NCBI GenBank assembly: GCA_022575985.1
Contig: JAKSXM010000231.1
Location: forward strand, 4,590,501-4,654,500
Source of the DNA: Anagrus nilaparvatae
Taxonomy: Eukaryota > Arthropoda > Insecta > Hymenoptera > Mymaridae
Direction of reading: 5' to 3'
Length of the DNA: 64,000 nt
Shown one piece after another: positions 55,560 through 64,000 of this stretch (its first letter is position 1; each line of letters opens with the position of its first letter). The notes beneath the pieces are model-generated. The model did no database searches. It was not told where the DNA came from and saw nothing but the letters and a program-made list of their open reading frames with translations. Position numbers and translations under genes: made by a program.

Positions 55560-56162
55560 TGTAACAGCTGGCAAAGCATAAAGCCAGCTTTACCATAAAT
55601 CACCGACCAAGAGTCATCTTGCGTCGATCAAGAAGAAAAACACAGATATTAAAATCGCCGTTAATACTTAAAAACGAAAGTAAGCTGGAGCATCAGGCCA
55701 CGTAATAATGAGGTCAACCACAAAAAGTGAAACGGGTCCTGTTTGGAGATCCTTGATGCCCCACTAGCAACCAGCTCATCAGGAATCATATAAATACTGC
55801 CAAAATTGTATTAACAGCATTCGATCTCCGGTCGAGCTAACGAACAGTCGCAAATAGCTATCCTAAACTCTATTTAAGCTACTTGTCTATTTAATTGTTG
55901 ACTTGTAATAATTTATTGTAATTTACGTGTAAACCATTTAAGTAATTAGTTATAATAAACTCTCAGTTTTAAATAAAGGTATAAGTTTCATTTAGTACTT
56001 TCCGACCCTATTCATTTGTCCTTTAGTACAGTTTGCCTTATTCCTAACGGGAATAACTGCAATTAGTTGAATCCAACATAAAAATATAGTAAACATTAGA
56101 ATCCAGTATAAACATACAGTAAAATCAGTTTGTAATCGGTACTAAAATAATTAACCGTTACA
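55560..56162 (+). repeat. 3' LTR of copy D, complete (603 bp)
   Basis: Begins TGTAACAGCTGG and ends TTAACCGTTACA, with 6-bp inverted ends. A TATA-like TATTTAAG lies at ~55871, AATAAA at 55954-55959 and again at ~55972. The 323 bp shared with the 5' LTR differ at only a couple of positions by eye, which suggests a recent insertion. CAAC follows at 56163-56166. Confidence 0.9.
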
Positions 56163-56166
56163 CAAC

Positions 56167-56215
56167 ATACATTAAAATCAGTTTGTAACCGGTAGTAAAA
56201 TACTTAACCGTTACA
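56167..56215 (+). repeat. 3' LTR of copy C, right end
   Basis: ATACATTAAAATCAGTTTGT through TTAACCGTTACA continues the LTR broken at 44246 and parallels the end of the copy D LTR. This shows that copy D is nested in copy C. Confidence 0.85.
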
Positions 56216-56807
56216 CTTTTTACAAAAAATAGTAACTAATTTTAACTTATGAAAGTTTCTAATTTTAAAGATTGGTATATATGCCAATCATTTCTGATTT
56301 TCTTAGAAAATGAATAGAGTTTATATTAAAATACAAAGATTTATCAAAAAAATTGTGTTTACCGTATACAAACTCCACAGAGATAAAAAGACCAATACCT
56401 ATTTTATATTATAATTAAAAATGAATTTCTTGATGCAAAATCTTTTTTAATCTATTTTTTTTTAAACTTCTTCAAATTTTTTTGACTCTTTAAATTACAA
56501 AAGTTATGCTTTACTTTTTAATTTGAAGTGACTGTAATTATCTTGATCAAACTATCTATCTTGACTACTGTCATTTTCAAATAATCCTTTTGAATGGTAG
56601 AATCTCTCTAAAAAATTGAAATTTAAAATTAAAATTTTAATAAATATTTAAAAAAATATTATTTTGATCGGCCATAATTTACTATTTATTTATGAATACT
56701 TTTATTTTTTAATGATCAATACTGGGCAGGCGTGAAAAAAATAAGATTTTTACCATGAATGAGGTATTTTTATTAGACGTTTTGCCTATTTTTATATAGT
56801 TCTTATT
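56216..56807. other. Non-coding flank right of the cluster
   Basis: No gene or repeat recognised. Confidence 0.4.
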
Positions 56808-59024
56808 AAAAAACCGGATTTTCAAGGATAAAATTTTTATCAAATTTAAAAAAAAAACTAGAAAACTGAAAACCGAAGAAAAATTTTTTTATTAAAAAGA
56901 ATTTCATTCGATTTGGGTATATTTTTGACGCATCCACCCAAATTTTCAAGGCGGTAGGCTCGATCTGTCAAAAGTTACAGTAATTTTTCGAAATTTATAA
57001 AAGTTTAGAACTAATATTATATATATTTCTAATTTTTATCAGTAACTTATTTAGTAAATGAATATAGTAACTAGAAGAAGCTTGAACAGCTATTATCAGG
57101 CAGAATCCTAGAATGGGTGTCGAGGGTAACAACGACTGCTTGTGGTTCCTACGGAAGAGTTGCGAAGCTTTTTATTGCTATTCACTAATTATCCGACTGG
57201 GTTCATATCTGTAATTTTTTTGGTTCAGTAAATTTTAGATAATATTTCGGGTAAAAAAGGTTATTTTACAAAATATTGAGTAACCTAAAGCCCTCTCTCC
57301 ACATAGGTTTAAAAGAACGTAAAATCGATAAAAATAAACCTGTAGAGAATTAATTTTTGTTTGCCATTAACGAAAAACCTGCCATCTCTTATTCGTCAGC
57401 ATAAGAGATGGTGTAATATTCGCTATTGGGACGGGTTTATTATTTCATTTTTTTTTTATGATTCTTCCGGCTACACTAGGCGACTTTTGAGTTTCTGTAA
57501 ATTTAAATCTATGTGTAGAGAGGGCTTAAGACAACATGTTTTTGGAAAAACCAAGTCGCGAGAGTCCAGTGGGGCGTAGACCCTTTGGTGAGCGAAGCAA
57601 GCAGGAGGCAGCTAGTACTATATATATTTGAAAATTTATTTGCCTGTCTGTCTGTACTCAGTTAAATTTTTATTATTTTTTCTATTATAATTATAGAATC
57701 AATCAGAATCTACAATTTTTCATTAATGTTTCACCTACGCTACTCTGAAAAGTTTGGATATGTTTGCATAATTACAAATTTGTAGTGAAACATAATTTTT
57801 TTAAGCAACGCAAACAAAAGTAAATGCGACACAGGGGGGCGGAGCCTCCCCTATCACCTATGCTAGATTATATATACTAGCTGCCTCCGGCTCGCTACGC
57901 TCGCCCCATCAACCACCGATGGGGCTGCGCCCCCTGGACCCCTACCCAGGCCTGCCCCTACCCCTTTATTTTTTAAAAAATATGTTGTTTTACTCGTTGT
58001 TTTAGATGTGATAGTTGGGTTTTATTGATCAATAAAAGAACAAATATTTCAAAAATAAATAAAAATGTTTTTTATTTTTCTGGACGTTTCAATAGTTTAA
58101 TTACAATCTTTTTCAACAGAATCTAAATAAATATATAAAAAATTAATTCATTAACGAAAACTATAATATAATACAGTATCATTGAAAAAACATACCAACA
58201 AAATTTATATTATATTTTAAAAATTTTTATAAAAAATTAATAAATTTTCATGTATTGCTTCAATATTAATTTAAGATTTTTGAAGTTTGTCATCTTTTTC
58301 TTATTAAATATTCACCTAACTTATCAAAAGCCTTCTTATTACTAACAAATTTTTAGACATAAAAATTTTTTGTAACAAGTGGAGATAACTTTAAACTGAA
58401 AACTTATTTAGAAAAGATAAATTTACTCAATAACCAAACTTAACAACTTATAAATTTCTTAATCAAATCAATGATATTTATGCATATATATTTTAAATTT
58501 TTTAAATCTTCCATTCTGTTCAATGTAATAAGATGACTTCTGATATTTTAGGTAAATATTTAATAAGAAAAAGATTATTTATATTAAGGTTAGGTTAGGT
58601 TTTAGGTTACTCAATATTTTCTAAAATAACCTTTTTTTACCCAAAGTATTATCTAAAATTTACTGTATCATAAAAATTACGGGCATATAAACCCAGACAG
58701 ATAATTAGTGATTAGCAATACAGGGCTACGATACCCTTCCATAGGATCCACAAGCAGTAGCTGTTTTCCTTCACTACCTGTTCTAGGGTTCTGTCTGATA
58801 ATAGCTGTTCAAGTTTCTTTTATAATTTAGGAAAAATTATTGTAACTTTAGACAGATCGAGCCGATCGCCTTGAAAATTTAGGTGGATACGTACCCATAC
58901 CAAAAAAATACACCCGAATCGAATGAAATTCTTTTTGATAAAAAAATTTTTCCTCGGTTTTCAGTTTTTTAGGTTTTTTTTTAAAATTTGATAAAATTTT
59001 TATCCTTGGAAATTCAGTTCTTTT
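56808..59024. repeat. Large foldback element, 2.2 kb
   Basis: Left arm 56808-57286 and right arm ~58600-59024 are diverged inverted copies. Matched blocks include CAAGGATAAAATTTTTATCA, GAATTTCATTCGATT, GCTTGAACAGCTATTATCAG and AATATTGAGTAACCTA with their complements. The unpaired middle has a Harbinger-like MITE (57289-57526), two diverged inverted copies of a CTAGCTGCCTCC block (57600 and 57880), and small hairpins. Frames inside it are not genes. GACAAACAAACAAACAAAC follows at 59155. Confidence 0.7.
57289..57526. mobile_element. Harbinger-like MITE with TAA duplication
   Basis: Ends AGCCCTCTCTCCACATAGG and CTATGTGTAGAGAGGGCT are inverted repeats, flanked by TAA at 57286-57288 and 57527-57529. 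A 3-bp TWA-type duplication and 238 bp length fit PIF/Harbinger MITEs. It sits next to the inner edge of the foldback's left arm. Confidence 0.75.
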
Positions 59025-60112
59025 AACATAAAAATTTTTTTTCGTTATCAATCGAAACGAAACCTAGCCTATGTTTTGACCGGTAATTTTTGCCATCTTT
59101 TGACGTAGACCCCACGTCTCTAACTTTTATCGCGTTCTAGTTCATCCATTTCGGACAAACAAACAAACAAACAAACATACAAAATTAAAGATTTTATATA
59201 GTCAAGGCGCCATCCATACTAATCACGCCCAAAAATTAAAAAATTAAATTTCTTTTTCCGAGGGTAAAAATAGGCGGTATTTATGTTTTTTGACCCGCTG
59301 AACACGAATCCGGGGTCCGTTTTGCGAATTTCGTGGTCAATTTTTTGTTATTGACAAATTATTGCAAAATTGGCCAATAATTTGTTAATAACAAAATCAG
59401 CTAAAATTAGTTCGAAATCAGCCAAATTTAGCTCGAAAACAGCCAAAAATATCGTATAAATTAATTATTGGTCTTTTTTGGTCAATTTTACCGATAATTA
59501 ATTATATTGATACTGATTTTAAATTGATTGGACAAAAAAAAAACAAATTCCGCCCTCTGTTCTGGCTAATTTTGGCTGTTTTTGCAGACTAAAATAATGA
59601 TTGTGAGCGCTCATTTGAGTATCACATACCCAAAAATTTTTTGGATAAAACTGACACATAGGCCAACATTCTAGGAAAATTTGAGCAAAAATAATTAAGG
59701 CGAACTTGACTTCCGGTCATTTTGAAAATTTCAAACCATTAAAAATGAAACCGGAAGTGGTCAAAATAAAAAAAAAATTTTTTTTGGGTAGGCCAGTTAA
59801 AAACAAAATTTTTTCCCAATCATATGTATATGTTGAAAGTTTCATGGTTTTGAGTTATTTCAGTTTGAACTGGGCAGCTGAAATCAAGAAATTGAAAAAA
59901 TCCAACTTTGGAGCAGCTGTATCTCAAAATTATGCATCAGGAAGTGTGTGTATGTAAAGTATGAGTGATTTCACAAATCCCAGGTAAAAAATGACCCAAA
60001 AAAATATTTTTTTATTTCTTTATTTTTCCTTGGACGTACCCATATATATATATGATATATATAACCACTGTTTACCATATAAGTAATTTAAAAAGAGCCA
60101 GTTATCCATACT
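59025..60112. other. Non-coding repeat-like stretch
   Basis: It contains the (ACAA)n run at 59157 and many short GTCAATTTT / TTAATTATTGG motifs around 59330-59560. The 83-aa frame at 59706-59957 has no recognisable features. No gene is supported. Confidence 0.4.
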
Positions 60113-60935
60113 CCAGTCAAAACGCGGTTTAGGGTGTATTTTCTACTGGCGGCTTGAAATTTGCTCTACTCGATCGATCTAGGGAAAAAAAAAGAAGAAA
60201 AAAATTCGATTTGATCGAGGTTACGTGCTATTTTGACGCGGCTTACGGCGTTTTAAAGCTAGACTTCTCTATTTTACGAAAAGTACGACGAGAAAGTTTT
60301 TGATATACATTTTTCCCCCCTAAATTGAAAAAAACTTCCCCTTATGTATGAAATTTAATATAAAATAATATTTTTGCGCAAATAAGTATCTAAGTGGATT
60401 TATTATGCTGAAGAACGAAAATTTTGCAAACAAATAACGTATTTATTAAAAAAAAAAAAAAAAATCAACCCTTAAAAACCCCCCAACAAGCCTGAAATAC
60501 GCCTGAAAGTGAGAATTGCCGTAGTTGTTCAAAAATTATGAAATTTCTCATGAAATTTTATTAAATATTTATAAAATGCATTAAAATTAATTTTTTTATT
60601 TATCTTATACTCTTTTCAACCCCGATTTTCGGGATCAGCGACCCAAATAGTATATTTTTACCCATGGCCACAAAAGTAAAGAATGGCTCAAATCGCACGT
60701 AAATTACCGTCCGAGGCGAAGCCGAGGATGGTAAACTGCGATTTGGGGCATCCTTTTTTTGTGGCCAAGGACAAAACATAATTTTTCTTGCTCAGTGTCG
60801 AGAAAATGCGTTTTTTCGAATAGCGCAGCGGCCAGAAAACACGCACTTTCTGGACACTAACAAGAAAAAACATATAGTAGAGCAAATCTCATGTCACTAG
60901 TAGAAAATACACCCCCCCCCCCGCGTTTTGACTGG
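60113..60935. mobile_element. Non-autonomous TIR element
   Basis: Inverted ends CCAGTCAAAACGCGG (left) and CCGCGTTTTGACTGG (right); the inversion extends inward through TGTATTTTCTACT and AGTAGAAAATACA and GCTCTACT / AGTAGAGC. No target duplication is clear. One of the two inverted 220-bp repeats (60648-60867) lies inside its right half. No transposase. Confidence 0.65.
60648..60867 (-). repeat. 220-bp near-identical inverted repeat, left copy
   Basis: Practically identical to the reverse complement of 63481-63700. Its core is an imperfect ~110-bp palindrome running from TGGCCACAAAAGTAAAG to CTTTTTTTGTGGCCA, centred on CGAGGCGAAGCCGAGG. The high GC of the core contrasts with the surroundings. 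The open frame it gives is a by-product of the palindrome. Confidence 0.85.
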
Positions 60936-61409
60936 ATTACCAGTTGAATTCATCATTAAAATATCATAACTTTATCAAAGGGCCTATTTTTGAAAAAATT
61001 AGAATTAGAGTTATTTTTCGGCGTAAGTGAAATATTTACGAAAATTTTATATTTTATTAATACCTAAAGTTAAATTTAATTAAGAATAAACTAGTAGTTA
61101 AATTTACTTTCGATAAAACTATAAATTAAATATATATTTTATAGATTAGTTTCTATGCAATAAAGTTCTGCGATTAAATCAAATTTGCTGTATTAGCATT
61201 AAAAAGTAAAATAAGAAAACTTTTTATTAATAAAGACATTTAATAATTTAATTTTTTAAATTATTAAATTTAAAAAGCACTCCTAAATTATTAGCACTAC
61301 GATTTCTTAATGAAATTTGAGCCTTTTTATATGCAACCCGAGTGATTGTTGAAATTTTAAAAATTAATTACAAATTAATTAGGTATCTATTAATATAATG
61401 TTCATTGCA
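60936..61409. other. Non-coding spacer
   Basis: No gene or repeat recognised. Confidence 0.4.
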
Positions 61410-62199
61410 TGCACTCCGTAAAAGTCTATAGTTTAATAGAAAACAAAAAAATTAACATTTATAATTAAGGTGGCAGATACAATTGAAGAGAAAAAAAAAT
61501 CGATTTTCTGTTTATTGTTTTTTTGGGTTCAAAAACATCTCAAGAAAATAGAAAAAAAATTTTATAATGATATCTTGAATAATAAAGAAGTTACAGAAGA
61601 CTAAGCGAGACACCGCGAAAGGAGTAAGATGCAGTATTCTAAACTTTAAACGCGTTTTTCTCGAAACAACGTTTTTTAAATTTGCGGACACGAAAACTCA
61701 AAAAATAATTAAGATATCTTCCTAATTTTTTGGCTATACTTTTAAAATACAATTATCTTCTGGATTGATGGAATTGTTTTTCAAATAAATGTGCCAATTT
61801 TTTTTATTACAAAAAAACATGTCCAAAAAATTTAATAATTTTCACAATTTTCCATTTTCCGAAATTTGAATCCATCAATCCAGAAGAAAAATGTTTCACA
61901 AACATAAAAAATTTAATTTGGTATGGTTCAGAATGAGTTGGAGGCTGCAATCACGCCCGCAATCAAAAGTGAGGCCTAATTTTGAGCACCTGTATTTGGC
62001 GCCATTTTGAAAATAAGAAAAAAAAATAAATAAAAAAATGTTTAGTAACTTAAAATCTGCTAAATGCCAATTTTGAAAAAATAATCTCAATTTTTTCTAC
62101 CCGAAAAACCTATCCAGAAAAAGTAACGTTTTTTTGTTCTCCAATTGTATCTGCCACCTTAATTGCCTATAATTAAACTTTATACTTTTACGGAGTGCA
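61410..62199. mobile_element. Outer MITE, interrupted by a TTAA MITE
   Basis: Ends TGCACTCCGTAAAAGTCTAT and ATACTTTTACGGAGTGCA are inverted; only ~55 bp remain on the left and ~40 bp on the right of the inner element. The inner element's target TTAA lies within it. Confidence 0.65.
61469..62158. mobile_element. Inner MITE with TTAA duplication
   Basis: Perfect 17-bp ends GGTGGCAGATACAATTG and CAATTGTATCTGCCACC are flanked by TTAA at 61465-61468 and 62159-62162, as in piggyBac-type elements. The 690-bp interior has CCATCAATCCAGAAG near 61872 opposed by its complement near 61755, a partial palindrome. No transposase. Confidence 0.8.
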
Positions 62200-63480
62200 C
62201 GTAATTAAAATTATGCTAAATACCGTCAAAGACGGGTAGAGTGAAGCTGATCATTTTAGAAAAAAGTCTAAGTAATTTTTTAAAATTGAGGTATTGAAAG
62301 TTTTTATTGGATTAAGTTTAATATTTATATGTAAATGAGAAAATGAAAAATATATAATTGAGAACATAAAGATTGACCGATAAAAAAAAATCAAAAGTCT
62401 ACCCCTTTTTTGTAACCTCGTTATTTGTTTGCTAAACAGATCTTAACTAACATATTTTGCAGTATTTCTCTTTATAAAGTGCTTTTTAAAAAAAATTCGA
62501 TAATAATCCAAAACTTTTCTTTCTACGATAAAATTTAAGCGAGTTGAGTATTTTATTAGTTATAATATTCGTTATAGAGCCTAAAATTGAAATCAGTATA
62601 AATATTTAACAGTATCTTTACTTACCATAAGTTGGTTAATTTTCATCTAAAATAGTAATTTTTTTTTATTTAGGACTACTTTTTCCCTGGCTATTTGATT
62701 CTGAAAGAAAAAAAGTTAATTATTTTTAATTATTTAAGCCTTTATGGTTTCTTAAATATATAAGTATTAAAAATGCGAAATTAATCTAAAACCGGCTAAA
62801 ATCGACCTTAATGATCGAAACAAAAAACAAATTTCAAAAAAAAAATAGCGGAAAATGAGATATTGCGATTATATTAAAACTCGTTTTTTCATTTTCCGGG
62901 ATTTCCGGGGGTTTTCCGAAAAACGAATGGCAGAAATCAATTTACCAGGGATTTCACTACATACCTGCTTTTTCAGTATTTTTTTCAAACTTATATTTAT
63001 GATTTTTAATAATTTCACCGAAAAACACTAACGCTGGCTAAGAGCCGCCCACCATCGCTACTTTGTTCAAATGTAATAATATAATAGGTTGCATTATCTA
63101 CAAGTCTATTTTTTTTTGAACAGAAAATTAATTTTAGCATTTTAATTATTTGAAAATGTCTCAATTTTCCGAAGCTTAAATCAAATTTACTGATAAAATC
63201 AACTGTAAAACCAATACTGTGGGTCATAGTTGACAACTAAAAAAATCGTAACTTTACTTATCAGCATTCTAAATAATATATAAAAAAAGTATATTTCATG
63301 AAAAATAATTAAATTTTCATCTCCTGTGTGTTCTAGGACACATTTTTTTCTTACATATTATTCTCTTTTAGTTCCGAAATGCGAAAACTATTACTAATAA
63401 TAAATAATCTAAGACAACTTGTTTTTAGTAACTTTTTTACAGTTTTCCATCAATAAAAAGAATTCTGAATAAAAAAATAT
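62200..63480. other. Non-coding AT-rich spacer
   Basis: No gene or clear repeat recognised. Confidence 0.4.
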
Positions 63481-63700
63481 TTTCTTGTTAGTGTCCAGAA
63501 AGTGCGTGTTTTCTGGCCGCTGCGCTATTCGAAAAAACGCATTTTCTCGACACTGAGCAAGAAAAATTATGTTTTGTCCTTGGCCACAAAAAAAGGATGC
63601 CCCAAATCGCAGTTTACCATCCTCGGCTTCGCCTCGGACGGTAATTTACGTGCGATTTGGGCCATTCTTTACTTTTGTGGCCATGGGTAAAAATATACTA
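63481..63700 (+). repeat. 220-bp near-identical inverted repeat, right copy
   Basis: Reverse complement of 60648-60867. It begins TTTCTTGTTAGTGTCCAG and ends GGTAAAAATATACTA. No clear target duplication; the two copies are 2.6 kb apart and could drive inversion of the sequence between them. Confidence 0.85.
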
Positions 63701-64000
63701 TTTTATAACACACAAGAGTTTGAAAAATGATTTTTGATAAAATATATACCTTTTTTGTTATAAAGCTGATATTCAAGAAGTTGATTATTTTTAGTGGTCA
63801 ATTTTGACCCGAAATATTGATTTCCCGGTTGATTTTATCGTAAAATTGACATTAGATTCTGATAATAGAGGTTTTTTTGGCTCAGGGATATATTTTTAAA
63901 ATTAATTTAATTTGCAAAAAGAAAACGAAGATAAGCTCTTTAGTGTTAATCGTTTAATTCAATAAAATGCGAAATAATTAATAATGATTAAAAATATATC
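63701..64000. other. Non-coding window end
   Basis: Nothing recognised. Confidence 0.4.

Larger units (their letters stand above)
44247..56162 (+). mobile_element. Copy D: Ty3/Gypsy-type LTR element with two env-like genes and antisense genes
   Basis: The element starts TGTAAC and ends GTTACA and is flanked by the 4-bp direct duplication CAAC (44243-44246 and 56163-56166). The 5' LTR is cut after its TATA-like box and joined to pol, so gag, protease, RT and RNase H are missing. Content in order: integrase (+), tiny 3-exon gene (-), env1 (+), env2 (+), ORF3 (+), second tiny gene (-), acidic-tailed ORF (+), JmjC-like zinc-finger gene (-), ~1.8 kb non-coding, polypurine tract AAGAAGAGGGG (55549-55559), 3' LTR. 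It is the best-preserved copy in the window. Confidence 0.85.

Noticed and set aside
21655..56215. An endogenous DNA virus or polydnavirus-like segment
   Set aside because: No capsid, DNA polymerase or other nuclear DNA virus gene; LTRs, polypurine tract, zinc-knuckle Gag, retropepsin and integrase explain the cluster as LTR retroelements.
57361..57579. 72-aa frame
   Set aside because: Inside a MITE and foldback centre; no protein features.
60688..60885. 65-aa frame present with near-identical sequence at 63502-63690
   Set aside because: Conservation is of the DNA repeat, whose palindrome keeps frames open on both strands; no independent sign of coding.
1..64000. CRISPR arrays, bacterial operons, rRNA genes
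   Set aside because: None seen; the DNA is eukaryotic with spliced genes, and the only rRNA-like text is the 5S-derived SINE head.

Overview
The window is AT-rich eukaryotic DNA: GT-AG introns, AATAAA signals, MITEs, foldback elements, a Penelope-like element, a copia fragment, a Mutator-like element and a 5S-rRNA-derived SINE. The repeat mix and the Ty3/Gypsy integrase type suggest an arthropod, most likely an insect (perhaps a hymenopteran), but no host gene fixes the species. No convincing single-copy host gene was found. At most there are two possible exons at 3.5-3.9 kb.

Left flank (0-21.6 kb). This is a graveyard of mobile DNA: a 1.5 kb foldback element (38-1543), a second foldback (2608-3433), a TA-flanked palindromic MITE (4163-4600), a 2.4 kb tract of degenerate AT-rich tandem repeats, a broken transposase gene split by a pogo-like MITE (7.9-10.05 kb), a TTAA-flanked MITE, a tRNA-Ser-like relic, two direct copies of a ~1.4 kb unknown repeat, a Penelope-like element with an inverted 5' half, and copia and other transposon fragments.

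Centre (21.65-56.2 kb). This is a nested, rearranged cluster of one unusual LTR retroelement family. The best copy (copy D, 44247-56162) has LTRs that begin TGTAAC and end GTTACA, a 4-bp CAAC target duplication and a polypurine tract. It is inserted in the 3' LTR of an older copy (C). Its internal order is: integrase (+); a tiny 3-exon gene (-); a first envelope-like glycoprotein (+); a second, unrelated envelope-like glycoprotein (+); a small protein called ORF3 here (+); a paralogous tiny 3-exon gene (-); a 113-aa acidic-tailed ORF (+); and a multi-exon gene (-) for a JmjC-like zinc-finger protein whose iron ligands look lost. Copy C adds a gag with three zinc knuckles, a canonical -1 frameshift signal and a retropepsin followed by a 25-residue repeat array. 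Further fragments are called A (25.8-28.8 kb) and B (30.7-35.9 kb). An inverted remnant is present at 21.65-25.6 kb. No copy here retains a reverse transcriptase domain, so the visible copies look non-autonomous or decayed.

How the parts fit. Gag, protease, integrase and LTRs make a Ty3/Gypsy-type core. The two glycoproteins would make it a retrovirus-like element. The antisense spliced genes can keep introns through retrotransposition because those introns are not removed from the sense genomic RNA. A plausible but untested reading is that the antisense JmjC/zinc-finger protein modifies chromatin or silencing at the element.

Right flank (56.2-64 kb). It is non-coding, with a 2.2 kb foldback holding a Harbinger-like MITE, a TIR element at 60.1-60.9 kb, two inverted near-identical 220-bp repeats, and a TTAA MITE nested in another MITE.
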